DNA from: Paracoccaceae bacterium
GTDB taxonomy: Bacteria > Pseudomonadota > Alphaproteobacteria > Rhodobacterales > Rhodobacteraceae
Reading direction: 5' to 3'
NCBI GenBank assembly: GCA_007692585.1
Contig: REBU01000044.1
Coordinates: 1-64,000, forward strand
Length of the DNA: 64,000 nucleotides
Part shown: piece after piece, positions 17,163 to 25,173 of the stretch
How the letters are laid out: each line of letters opens with the position of its first letter
Numbering within the stretch: the stretch's first letter is position 1
The notes under the pieces: model-generated
Database searches by the model: none
Told to the model about the DNA's origin: nothing
Seen by the model: the letters and a program-made list of their open reading frames with translations, nothing else
Program-made: the position numbers and the translations under genes

Positions 17163-18122
17163 ATGAGCCACGCTGCCCTCCAGCCGATCGATGCCGTGAT
17201 CACCTGGGTCAATGGGACCGATCCGGCCCATCTGGCGCGCCGCCAGCAGCGCCAGATGCAACTCGGCGGCGCGCTGCATGCCAATGCCATCAATCCGCAT
17301 CGCTGGGGCAGCAGTGACGAGCTGACCTACTGCCTGACCAGCATTGCCCATCACGCGCCCTGGCTACGCCACGTCTGGCTGGTGACCGATGCGCAGACGC
17401 CCGATCTCTCTGCCGTCCCGGCGCAGCTGCGCGAGCGGCTTGCCATCGTCGATCATCGCGAGATCTTCGCGGGCTATACCCATGTTCTGCCCACCTTCAA
17501 CTCGCTCTCGATCGAAGCGATGCTCTGGCGCATCCCCGGTCTTGCCGAGTCGTTTCTCTATTTCAATGATGATGTCTTCCTGACCGCACCACTGCATCCG
17601 CAGGATGTGTTTAGCCACGACAAGCCGGTGCTGCGCGGCAAATGGGTGGATTACAGCGCCCTTGTCAATGATCCGGCCCGCCAGTCCGACCCGGCACTGT
17701 TCAACCATTTCACGCAGATCAATGCGGCACAGCTGGCAGAATTTGATCCCGCGCATATGTGGGCCAGCGCGCATGTCGTACACCCCTTGCGCCGTCCGCT
17801 TCTTGAGGCGCTTTTCGCGCGCCACCGCGCTGCTTTCGAGGCAAGCATCACCCATCCGTTCCGAGATCTGCGCCAGTTCCAGCCAATGGCGCTGCACAAT
17901 ATGGCCGCGATCCGCGCCGGGCATTCGGTGCATTTACAGACCAAGGATTACGCACATCTGCGCTCTGGCGCGGTGATCGATTTCCCACTCGATCAGGTGC
18001 GCGCCTATCTGCATCAGGCGACGACCGGGCAAAACAAGTTCCTGTGCATCAATGATCTGCCGCAACTGGAAGCGTCGCTGCCAGAATCGCGGGCATGGCT
18101 GGCGCGCGCCACTGGCAGGTGA
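17163..18122 (+). CDS. Stealth-family protein (polysaccharide hexose-1-phosphate transferase type)
   Basis: A 319-residue soluble protein carrying the Stealth conserved regions: CR1 as IDAVITWVNGTDPAHLARRQ, CR2 as WGSSDELTYCLTSIAHHAPW continuing to FNSLSIEAMLWRIPG and LYFNDDVFLT, and CR3-like AHVVHPLRRPLLEALFARHR with the FRDLRQFQPMALHN segment. Known members transfer sugar-1-phosphate units in capsule or exopolysaccharide synthesis. No other capsule gene adjoins it. The ATG at 17163 precedes CR1 by eight residues; a longer in-frame start at 17001 would add 54 non-homologous residues. Confidence 0.8.
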   Translation: MSHAALQPIDAVITWVNGTDPAHLARRQQRQMQLGGALHANAINPHRWGSSDELTYCLTSIAHHAPWLRHVWLVTDAQTPDLSAVPAQLRERLAIVDHREIFAGYTHVLPTFNSLSIEAMLWRIPGLAESFLYFNDDVFLTAPLHPQDVFSHDKPVLRGKWVDYSALVNDPARQSDPALFNHFTQINAAQLAEFDPAHMWASAHVVHPLRRPLLEALFARHRAAFEASITHPFRDLRQFQPMALHNMAAIRAGHSVHLQTKDYAHLRSGAVIDFPLDQVRAYLHQATTGQNKFLCINDLPQLEASLPESRAWLARATGR

Positions 18123-18300
18123 CAGCGGATCGCAGTGCACGGGGGCGCACCTCTATCTCGCCCTCGTTGACCAACTGCAGCGAGGCTTGCGACCAGCTGG
18201 TGAGAACCGAATCGTCGCAGACATATTTGCCGTGCACAGGTCTGCAACCTGGTTGCGGCCAGCCGGGCCCGTCACTGTGGCAAAATGTCAGAACACCCTG
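18049..18300 (-). pseudogene. C-terminal continuation of the S8 protease in the -1 frame (frameshift candidate)
   Basis: Downstream of the protease stop (18288-18290) the frame one base back stays open to a TGA at 18049-18051. It reads like a real protein: VLTFCHSDGPGWPQPGC, then HGKYVCDDSVLTSWSQASLQ, then LVNEGEIEVRPRALRSA. It has no start codon of its own near the junction. I infer that it is the natural C-terminus of the S8 protein, split by a one-base deletion, an assembly error or programmed -1 slippage. The last 74 bases overlap the 3-prime end of the Stealth gene on the other strand. Confidence 0.5.
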
Positions 18301-19505
18301 CGCGCGGCATCAAGATCAAACAGCCCGCGGATGCCTGCAAAGGCATCTTTCTTCAGGGCTGGCCGCACCGATTTCCCCTCGGACTGCATCGCCAGGCTGA
18401 TCAGCCCTGCCGCGATAGCAGTGGCCGCCGACGTGCCCGAGAATTCGGCAAAGAGCGATGCGATTTCGAGATGCGGGCCATCAGCCGGCGGGGTGTAGCG
18501 GTAAATCGACGGATTATAGCCCCGCCGCCCACGCGGATCGAGCGAGATGATCCGCTGCTTGGGGAAATGCTGCGCGGGATCGGGCCGCTTGAGATAGGGA
18601 TCAACCTCGGCCCATGGATCAAGAAAGGCCAGGTCACGATCATAACGGCTGGCCTGGGTGCTGAGTGTTGCGATGACGCTCGTATCGCCCGGCTTGGGAT
18701 GATAGGCATAGGTCAGCGGCTTTCCGTCAATGTCGCAGGCCGTGACCGCGACCAGACCGGGAAAAGAGCCCGCGAGACTGGCGGGATAGGACAGCGCGTG
18801 CGCCCCTGAATTACCGGCTGCGCACAAGACCAGAGTGGTTTCGCAAATCTGCCTGAGCCGCTCGGTCACAGCAGACCATCTTCCTTCACTGGGATCAAAA
18901 CTCGGCGCGTCTTCCGCAACGCGTATCGTGTCATCCCACGCGGCGGCCACCACAATGATCTGTGGCTTGTCGCGAAGCTTGTCAATGTAGTCAAGCGCGC
19001 CAAGAACCATATCCGGGTCGGGCGCGGCACTCAGCGAAACGGGGATCATCTGACAGAACGGATTGATCCCGGCATAGGGCAGCGCGATCTCCTTTTTCGT
19101 CCCGCACTCATCGATCGAAGTCAAACCCACCCGCTCGGGCCGCAACAGATCCGCGCGGACGGGACGCGCGCCGATCAATCCTGCCACAGCCGTGCCATGC
19201 GCCCCGTAAATCGTGGGGCCCGTCTTAGTGTCCACGAGGTCGCCGGAATTCAAGCTGGAAAAATCCTGCATATTCGCCGTGTCGATCGCACCGTTGAGGT
19301 TTGGATGCTCCCAATCAACGGTGGTGTCCATGATTGCAATCCTGTCCGGTGTCGCCGCTTGCGCCGCTTTTTCCCAAGCGCAACTGGCAAAGTCTTGCGT
19401 GTTGTCAATCACCCGGAGTGTCTCGAGATGCCACAGGGCGTGAAAACTGGGATAGAACCCTTTGCCCTGCGTTGGGTCAGACGCGTCTGCATGTTGGGTA
19501 ACCAT
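18288..19505 (-). CDS. S8 (subtilisin-family) serine protease
   Basis: The 405-residue product has a complete subtilase catalytic set: Asp60 in RIAIMDTTVDWEHP, His103 in YGAHGTAVAGLIG, oxyanion Asn232 in CAAGNSG, and Ser359 in FSGTSAATAIAAG. No signal peptide is visible, so export by Sec or Tat is not obvious. The protein ends abruptly just after the fold, and a convincing tail continues in the -1 frame (18049-18300). It starts 15 bases after the PAP2-like gene and is the last of five closely packed genes. Candidate roles are processing a neighbour product or an intracellular target; this is inference. Confidence 0.88.
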   Translation of the reverse strand: MVTQHADASDPTQGKGFYPSFHALWHLETLRVIDNTQDFASCAWEKAAQAATPDRIAIMDTTVDWEHPNLNGAIDTANMQDFSSLNSGDLVDTKTGPTIYGAHGTAVAGLIGARPVRADLLRPERVGLTSIDECGTKKEIALPYAGINPFCQMIPVSLSAAPDPDMVLGALDYIDKLRDKPQIIVVAAAWDDTIRVAEDAPSFDPSEGRWSAVTERLRQICETTLVLCAAGNSGAHALSYPASLAGSFPGLVAVTACDIDGKPLTYAYHPKPGDTSVIATLSTQASRYDRDLAFLDPWAEVDPYLKRPDPAQHFPKQRIISLDPRGRRGYNPSIYRYTPPADGPHLEIASLFAEFSGTSAATAIAAGLISLAMQSEGKSVRPALKKDAFAGIRGLFDLDAARRVF

Positions 19506-19520
19506 GGGTTTTCCTCCTGT

Positions 19521-20501
19521 TCAATACCATTCCGCGCGCACCAGCGCCATCTGATCTTCCATCACCCGCTCGATCACCGGCATGCAGCGCCGCGCGAGCG
19601 CCCGCCCCGCATTGGTGTCCGAACGGATATGCAACCCGGCCCATTCGCGATTTTCGGCCACCTGCCACGCCGCACGATACAGCGCAGGCAAGCCCGGATG
19701 CTCCGGCACTGTGCGCGCGAAGAGCTCCGCGATCAGAAAAGATTGCAGCGCGTGGTTTGACGGATAGGAAGAATGGGCCGGCACCGGCAGGAAGGGCCTG
19801 AGGTTGGGATCAAGTTCACTGGGGCGCGGCGCGTCAAAGCGCGCCTTGTAATGCAACCCGATGAACCCACCGAGCAGGATCAGGGTCTGGAACATCGCGG
19901 CCGTCGCAGAGGCCTGCGCGGCAACCGAGACGCCGAGCGGCTGCATGTAGGCCGTGATGTCATTTCCCGCCTCAACGAGAATATCCTGACGGCGCGTCGC
20001 TTCACCTGCGCCTTTGAGGTCGGCTTCTTTATTGTGCAGATCAGCGATCTCGCCCATGCGATCCTCGACTGGCGGGGGCGGTTCGAGATAATCCTCATGC
20101 CAGCCGAAGCGTTCCATGAACCCGCAGAGCAGGCCGATTTCCTTCCATGGGATCTCGATCTCCGGCCAGAGGAACCCTGTCCCCGCGGCCTCGATTGGGC
20201 TGCCCTGAAATAGCCCCTTGTGCAGACCTTTATGCAGGCCCTTGTGAAGCCCTTTGTGCAAACCCTTGTGAAGACCCTTGTGCAGCTTCCCGCCGCCTGC
20301 AGACACATCCGCATAGCTGCGCTGGATCAGCAATTTGCGCACCAGCGCACCCAGCGCGGCATCACCTTCCATGGTCGCAGCAAACCTGTGAAACGCGCCA
20401 ACGATGTCGTTCAGAACACTACGCTCTTCCAGCTCGATCCTGTCGCCCCACACGACCAGATCCGCGCTTTGCAATATCTTGATCATAGCTTGCGCCGCCA
20501 T
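19521..20501 (-). CDS. PAP2 / vanadium-haloperoxidase-fold protein with LHKG repeats
   Basis: The C-terminal half of this 326-residue protein shows the full acid-phosphatase/vanadium-haloperoxidase signature: Lys219-x6-Arg226-Pro (KARFDAPRP), PSNH at 247-250 and Arg285-x5-His291-x3-Asp295 (REWAGLHIRSD). Ser-Asn-His replaces the common Ser-Gly-His. The N-terminal half is unfamiliar and contains six tandem LHKG units (residues 73-96). One hydrophobic stretch at about 203-217 is not a full membrane domain and no signal peptide is seen. It sits 14 bases after the SARP-like regulator gene. It could be a phosphatase or a haloperoxidase; the signature cannot separate them. Confidence 0.8.
   Translation of the reverse strand: MAAQAMIKILQSADLVVWGDRIELEERSVLNDIVGAFHRFAATMEGDAALGALVRKLLIQRSYADVSAGGGKLHKGLHKGLHKGLHKGLHKGLHKGLFQGSPIEAAGTGFLWPEIEIPWKEIGLLCGFMERFGWHEDYLEPPPPVEDRMGEIADLHNKEADLKGAGEATRRQDILVEAGNDITAYMQPLGVSVAAQASATAAMFQTLILLGGFIGLHYKARFDAPRPSELDPNLRPFLPVPAHSSYPSNHALQSFLIAELFARTVPEHPGLPALYRAAWQVAENREWAGLHIRSDTNAGRALARRCMPVIERVMEDQMALVRAEWY
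20211..20285 (-). repeat. six-unit LHKG-coding tandem repeat (12-base unit)
   Basis: Inside the PAP2-like gene, residues 73-97 read as six consecutive LHKG units plus a final Leu. At DNA level all six 12-base units differ through synonymous changes (CTG, CTT and TTG for Leu; CAC and CAT for His; AAG and AAA for Lys; several Gly codons). The peptide is kept while the DNA has diverged, which points to selection on the protein and not to fresh replication slippage. Confidence 0.95.
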
Positions 20502-20515
20502 GGCATCTCTCCCTT

Positions 20516-22330
20516 TCAGTGCAAAATATCACTTTGCCGCAGCCCCTGAACCAGCCGCTGGCTCAGATCAGTCGGCGCGCGGCGCAAAAGACCGTCGGCC
20601 CAATCCGACAGATCGTATCCCGGTCGCAGGGTCTGGATGCGGACCATCATGCGCCGCGCATCCGTGCTCTGGCCCGACAACGCCAGACCTGCCATCGCAT
20701 AGCGCAGCGCACCGAGATATTTCGGGCGGCGAAACAGCGCCTGATTGGCATGCAAAAGCGACTGGTGGAAATCACCGCGCGCCATGCTGACCATCGCCCC
20801 TGTCACCTCATAGGTATACCGCCAGGGACTGAACGCGCCGACGCGCAGGCACCGTGCCACAGCCTCTGCCGCACCGTCGATATCGCCCCGGATCAGCCGG
20901 AGAACCGCCAGATGGTCTAGATTGATCGCCAGATGCGGATTGCGCTCATAGGCGGCTTCTACCATAAGTTGCGCGATGTCGCTGTCATCCGAGAGCATGT
21001 GCATCGCGTATCCTGCAAGGCTCTGACAGAGCGGCAGAAGCGGGTCCGATGCCCGCATGCTGGCGATCACATCGCAAAGTCGGACCGCATCGAACGTCGT
21101 GGCCGCCCCGATCCCTTCATGGACCTTGAAGACCTGGGCAAAGGCCCGCAGGCATTCGAGCATCGCAGACGGGCCGTCATCCAGCATCCGCTCGAGTTGC
21201 GTTTCCGTGCGCAGAATGGTCGATGTGTCCAACGAGAACAACGCCGCAACCGCCGAGATGGGAAAGAGATCAGCCCCGCCCGCCGAATGTCCCTGCGAGG
21301 CCAGCCGATCCACCAGCAATTCCCCGACCGCATGGGCGCGGTCCGCGCTGTGCGGCACCTGCGGGTCGATCGGGTCCGATACCCACAAGACGCGGCGCGT
21401 GCACGCCTCCATCAGCTGCAGCCGCGTACGCAGCGCCCTGCCGTTCTTCTCGACAGCGGGCTGCAACCAGTGGCTCGCACCGCGGCCAGACTCGATGGGC
21501 AGCGGCAGGATCGGGTGGTCCGCGCGGCGCAAATCATGCACATCCATCGTGGTCGTGTGCCACAGGAACGATACGACATGATCCACGAAACTGTCGACGG
21601 CATGCAGCTCCGCGCGGGTCAGCTGGACATGGAGCGGCGGCAACAGTCCCAGCGCCAGATGCGGCGGTGCGAGACCGCTCAGCGCGGATTTCGCCGGCGG
21701 GGCATGCGGGGCGGGACTGTCCTCGGCCGGGGCAGACAGGCGCATGTCGCGCAAAAACTCCTCGAATCCCGCGCAGCCTGCCATCGGCAGATCCAGCCCC
21801 TCAAGGAAGCTGGCATCGCGCCAGTCACCGTCGCGTGCGGTAATCCGGCCCGGCGCGAGGCTGACAGTCGCACGATCTGCGACCAGCATATCCGCCCCCA
21901 GAGGGGCCAGGTCACGCCGCAACTGATAGATCGCCATGCGCAGATTTGCCGAAGCCCGCGCGGCAGGCGCGTCGCCCCAGAACAGATCCTGCAGGCTCTT
22001 GCGGGTCTTGATCTGTCGTGGTGCGCAAATCAGCACGGCCAGAATGGCCTGACGCAACATGCTGCCCGGTGTGATGTCGCAACCATCCTGCGCGATCACC
22101 CGGAACGGACCCAGAAGACTGGCACTGGCGCAGCGCGGGCCAGTCTCGCCCGGGTGCGGGCGCGGCGGGATCTCCGGCACGTCATCCAACGGAAGACACT
22201 TCCCTTGCGATGCCAACAACGCGCTGAAGGCTATCACGCGCGCCTTCGTATACGAAGCGTTTTCACCCTTGCCCCGCGCTGGGGGCAGTGATGCGCGGCG
22301 TTGCATGGCAGGATTTGTGCACCTTTGCAT
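20516..22330 (-). CDS. SARP-like transcriptional regulator (winged helix plus TPR-like domain)
   Basis: After about 65 poorly conserved residues comes a SARP/BTAD-type winged-helix domain: LLGPFRVIAQDG, then MLRQAILAVLICAPRQIKTR, then LQDLFWGDAPAARASANLR followed by MAIYQLRRDLAPLGADMLVA. The remaining ~450 residues are helical with repeat-like segments (HLAINLDHLAVLRLIRGDID, YLGALRYAMAGLALSGQS), resembling tetratricopeptide arrays. ATG 22330 lies ten bases after the slam stop and has GGGGGATG nearby; an in-frame start at 22444 would overlap slam by about 100 bases. SARP regulators are best known from actinobacterial secondary metabolism; here it probably controls its own operon. Confidence 0.8.
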   Translation of the reverse strand: MQRCTNPAMQRRASLPPARGKGENASYTKARVIAFSALLASQGKCLPLDDVPEIPPRPHPGETGPRCASASLLGPFRVIAQDGCDITPGSMLRQAILAVLICAPRQIKTRKSLQDLFWGDAPAARASANLRMAIYQLRRDLAPLGADMLVADRATVSLAPGRITARDGDWRDASFLEGLDLPMAGCAGFEEFLRDMRLSAPAEDSPAPHAPPAKSALSGLAPPHLALGLLPPLHVQLTRAELHAVDSFVDHVVSFLWHTTTMDVHDLRRADHPILPLPIESGRGASHWLQPAVEKNGRALRTRLQLMEACTRRVLWVSDPIDPQVPHSADRAHAVGELLVDRLASQGHSAGGADLFPISAVAALFSLDTSTILRTETQLERMLDDGPSAMLECLRAFAQVFKVHEGIGAATTFDAVRLCDVIASMRASDPLLPLCQSLAGYAMHMLSDDSDIAQLMVEAAYERNPHLAINLDHLAVLRLIRGDIDGAAEAVARCLRVGAFSPWRYTYEVTGAMVSMARGDFHQSLLHANQALFRRPKYLGALRYAMAGLALSGQSTDARRMMVRIQTLRPGYDLSDWADGLLRRAPTDLSQRLVQGLRQSDILH

Positions 22331-22340
22331 CACATCCCCC

Positions 22341-23636
22341 CTAGAAACGCCGCGACAAGGACAGGGCCACATCCGTGGCGCGCATGCGGTGAAGGGGAAT
22401 ATTGCTCGACTGCCATCTACGCGTAAGCGTAAGCTGTGGCACAAGACCCTGGAATTGTAGCCGATCGTGACTGAGGGTCACACGCAGGCTGCGAACCCGG
22501 TCGCGACGGGCGACCGAAAAGCCCGGATAGACCCCATCATGGGTGTTGCGCCCCAGCAGCGTGCTGACGCCCAGATGAAGCTCATCACCAAGACGGGTGG
22601 ACAGGCCAAGGCCAAGCGCAAGGTCAGTATGGGTCAGATGTGCTGCACGCGCGGTTTCACGCAGCACAGGCAGCTCCAGTGTCAGCCTGGTGTCTTGTGA
22701 CAGGGCATAATGCAGCCCCGGTGTCACACGGATCTGGATGCCATCGCGAAACTCCGCGCGCGGGAAACGTTGCCGCAGGTATTCGGCATGAATGAAAAGC
22801 TGCAAACGCGCGGTCACAAGGCCCGCCGCGCTTGTCCCGAAACCGGCCTGCTGGCGGGTCAGATCACCCGCCTGAAAAAGCTGCGTGACGCGGGGACCGA
22901 AGGTGAGCGTGCTGCGCGGCCCGCGCCGCGTCACATCGAGCCGCAGCGCGAGCTCTGTCTCATCGGGTTTGCGCGATGTGCTGAAGCGGCGATGATCGAG
23001 TGAGGCCGACACGATGGCCGTCATCATTGGCCCCAGCGTCCAGCGATACCAGGCCGTCGCCCCCAGCGTCACGCCCAGACCCGATGTCGCCCGAGATGCA
23101 GGGTCAAGCATGAAGGGCACCCCATCGATCATGACGGTCCGGGTCGCGCTGCCCGCCGTGATGTTGGAGGAGGGCAAAAGCGCGAAACGCAAGGCGAGCC
23201 CCGCGCGCGGGTGGTGCCGCACCGTTGCGAGCTGCGTGAGAAGCTGGTCGCGCAACTGCGCATCTTCCGTGCGCGACGCCAGCTGATGCGCCTGCGCGAC
23301 TGCGGCCCCAAGCTGCCCGGCGGCGTGCAGCGCCCGGATCAGCCACATCCGCGCAGGCTCGAAATCGGGCGCGACAGCCAGGATGTCGCGAAAAATCGCT
23401 ATTGCGCCATCGGCATCGCCCGCGCGCAGGGCGATCAAGCCTTCAAGTTGTGCCTGATGCAAGCCCGCATCGGGGCGCCTGGCCAGGTGCCGCGAAAGCG
23501 CTTCGCGGGCGGCGACAGCATCACCGCGCTGCAGCGCCTGCGCCATTGTCTCGGCCGGGGTCTGGGCTGTTGCGCCAGTCGCAAGCGCGAGGGCGACAGT
23601 CAGACCCGCGAACAGTCTGCGAAGACAGAGTTTCAT
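22341..23636 (-). CDS. Slam-type surface lipoprotein assembly modifier (DUF560 outer-membrane protein)
   Basis: Slam proteins move lipoproteins to the cell surface across the outer membrane. This 431-residue protein has a signal peptide (residues 1-24, cut after ATAQ), an N-terminal TPR region (about 28-150; AREALSRHLARRPDAGLHQA, GDADGAIAIFRDILAVAPDF) and a C-terminal beta-barrel from about 155 (LRFALLPSSNITAGS) that ends in Phe, the usual outer-membrane insertion signal. The length is somewhat short of neisserial Slam. The ATG follows TTGGGGAAATC. A TbpB-like lipoprotein is encoded just upstream, the expected substrate arrangement. Confidence 0.8.
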   Translation of the reverse strand: MKLCLRRLFAGLTVALALATGATAQTPAETMAQALQRGDAVAAREALSRHLARRPDAGLHQAQLEGLIALRAGDADGAIAIFRDILAVAPDFEPARMWLIRALHAAGQLGAAVAQAHQLASRTEDAQLRDQLLTQLATVRHHPRAGLALRFALLPSSNITAGSATRTVMIDGVPFMLDPASRATSGLGVTLGATAWYRWTLGPMMTAIVSASLDHRRFSTSRKPDETELALRLDVTRRGPRSTLTFGPRVTQLFQAGDLTRQQAGFGTSAAGLVTARLQLFIHAEYLRQRFPRAEFRDGIQIRVTPGLHYALSQDTRLTLELPVLRETARAAHLTHTDLALGLGLSTRLGDELHLGVSTLLGRNTHDGVYPGFSVARRDRVRSLRVTLSHDRLQFQGLVPQLTLTRRWQSSNIPLHRMRATDVALSLSRRF

Positions 23637-23664
23637 GATTTCCCCAAGATTTTATGTCATGGTG

Positions 23665-23734
23665 GTGCGGGCACCACTTGGGGAAGTGCCCGCACCTTGA
23701 CCTTTATCCGGCAGATTCCTGCCCGACAAAGGTC
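23665..23734 (-). promoter_or_regulatory. two intercistronic hairpins between the lipoprotein and slam genes
   Basis: A perfect ten-base stem lies at 23665-23674 / 23686-23695 (GTGCGGGCAC and its complement) with an 11-base loop. A second, imperfect stem spans 23699-23734 with outer arms GACCTTT / AAAGGTC. Neither is followed by a T tract, so they look like mRNA-stabilising or partial-termination elements. They could keep lipoprotein mRNA more abundant than slam mRNA. Confidence 0.65.
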
Positions 23735-23777
23735 ATCCCTGCGCACGCCCCCGAAATGTCGCGTTGCGGCTCCCCAA

Positions 23778-24773
23778 TCAGTTCTTGTCACCCCGGAAGA
23801 AGCCCCAGCCCAGAATGGACGCGTCACCATCGGCGGCGGTCCCGCTGAGATTGATCGCCCCTGCAACCCCGTCAGCCGCCGTGCCGAAGAACGTGCCCGA
23901 ATAGGTTGACCCGGCATCGATCGCGGCGATCCCGGTCGTGAAGGCGCTGTCGGCCGTCACAGCGCCCGTGAAGCCGTTACCGCTGATCGCAGTTTCATTC
24001 AAAGACAGCGCCCCGTCGACAGCTGTCCACGACTGAGACGGATCCTCGGCGCGCGGCGGTCTGCCCTCGAGATTTGTCAGTGACCCGAACACGGTCCCCG
24101 ACCCGAAATTTGCCGACATGTTCAGATTGCCCTGCACCTCGGACACCGCTGTCGCGAAATTTACAAACCCCGTCGTCGGGGCAAGCCGGATGCGTGAATT
24201 GCCCGAATAGGTCGCCGAAGGCAAAGCCGCCAAAGCCGCAGCACGTGTCTCGGTGCCCGTCACGATGAAGGCTTCCCGGCCTGTGCCATCACCGGTGTCG
24301 ACGAAATAAGCAAAAACGTGGTAGTCGCGACTATTTGTCGGGTCGAGTTGGCCCGCCATGCCATCATTGTTCCACGCCCAGATGCCTGCCCCGTCTTTCT
24401 CGAAACCATAGCCATCCTCGGACAGATCCTCGGGCGTGAAGACTACCTCTGGTTGGCCCGGCACCTGCAAGGTCAGGCCACCGGCTGCATTCCGCGTCAC
24501 CGTCGCCGTGGGTGCTGCGGACGCAACTGCGGTCTGCGCGTCATAATTGCGCTGGATCTCTGCTGTTGTGCGTTCCGAAGACCGCAGTGCTGCGCCCTCT
24601 GCCAGCGCTTGCGCTGCGGTGCCTGCTGTCTCGGTGAGCACCTGCTCCGCGCCGGTATTGCCCGAGCGGCCCGCAGGTGGCGTGACTTGACTGGTGCTGC
24701 TGCTGCCACTGCCGCAGGCCGACAAGGCTGCGCTGCCGACAATCAACGCGGCGAGATATCCATGATGTTGCAT
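23778..24773 (-). CDS. TbpB-like surface lipoprotein (probable Slam substrate)
   Basis: A 331-residue lipoprotein: the leader ends in the lipobox LSAC with Cys20, followed by a Gly/Ser linker (GSGSSSTSQ). The C-terminal ~120 residues resemble the transferrin-binding-protein B barrel family, with TYSGTFFGTAADGVAGAINL near the end (the GxFYGP-EVGG-type motif) after SANFGSGTVFGSL. ATG 24773 has GGAAGGG upstream; the in-frame 24833 start would bury the leader. TbpB-type proteins capture host or environmental ligands at the surface. The ligand here is unknown; no TonB receptor is adjacent. Confidence 0.78.
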   Translation of the reverse strand: MQHHGYLAALIVGSAALSACGSGSSSTSQVTPPAGRSGNTGAEQVLTETAGTAAQALAEGAALRSSERTTAEIQRNYDAQTAVASAAPTATVTRNAAGGLTLQVPGQPEVVFTPEDLSEDGYGFEKDGAGIWAWNNDGMAGQLDPTNSRDYHVFAYFVDTGDGTGREAFIVTGTETRAAALAALPSATYSGNSRIRLAPTTGFVNFATAVSEVQGNLNMSANFGSGTVFGSLTNLEGRPPRAEDPSQSWTAVDGALSLNETAISGNGFTGAVTADSAFTTGIAAIDAGSTYSGTFFGTAADGVAGAINLSGTAADGDASILGWGFFRGDKN

Positions 24774-25057
24774 GGGGAAAACCCTTCCATTTTTGAAATC
24801 CCAAGGTTCAGTCGGTGACCCGACAGGAAACACGTCTCACACAAGGCGTCAGCGCATCGTCAACTATAGGAATTTCAATACTTTAGCTGATATTGTGCGC
24901 AGCCACCGCCCAGTCCTGCGCATCAGCGGGTTGTGGCTCGCCGTGGATCAGAAGGTGGAGCACGAGCGACCTTCACCTTAGCCCGGCACTGAACCGTGCG
25001 TTTTTAGGCAGCAGAACTGCGGCGGTCGTATTCTCGAAAATAAGCGCAAGAATCGAC
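24774..25057. promoter_or_regulatory. intergenic region upstream of the Slam operon
   Basis: About 280 bases between the lipoprotein gene (leftward) and the tRNA-Gln promoter. It must hold the promoter of the five-gene block; an AT-rich patch lies at about 24865-24895. I see no clear Fur or Irr box and no confident -35/-10 pair on the minus strand. Confidence 0.4.
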
Positions 25058-25086
25058 TTGCAGGCAGACCGACGCTTGGCTATTAC
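25058..25086 (+). promoter_or_regulatory. sigma-70-type promoter of tRNA-Gln
   Basis: TTGCAG at 25058-25063 and TATTAC at 25081-25086 are separated by exactly 17 bases, and the tRNA begins 13 bases after the -10 element. Spacing and position fit a stable-RNA promoter. Confidence 0.6.
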
Positions 25087-25098
25087 CCGGCGCACAGT

Positions 25099-25173
25099 TG
25101 GGGTGTAGCCAAGTGGTAAGGCATCGGTTTTTGGTACCGTGTATCGTAGGTTCGAATCCTACCACCCCAGCCA
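25099..25173 (+). tRNA. tRNA-Gln (anticodon TTG)
   Basis: A complete 75-base cloverleaf with encoded CCA. The acceptor stem pairs TGGGGTG with CACCCCA, the D arm is GCC-AAGTGGTAA-GGC, the anticodon loop TTTTGGT gives anticodon TTG, and the T arm is GTAGG-TTCGAAT-CCTAC. The sequence lines up closely with bacterial tRNA-Gln. The outermost anticodon-stem pair is T-T. Confidence 0.97.

Noticed and set aside
20211-20285. CRISPR or slippage-type DNA repeat
   Set aside because: Units are 12 bases without spacers, in frame, and differ synonymously, so this is a protein repeat.
24865-24895. Fur or Irr box before the TbpB-like gene
   Set aside because: The AT-rich tract does not match either consensus well enough to call.
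25150-25173. att duplication flanking the integrase remnant
   Set aside because: I looked for a second copy of the tRNA-Gln 3-prime end nearby and saw none.
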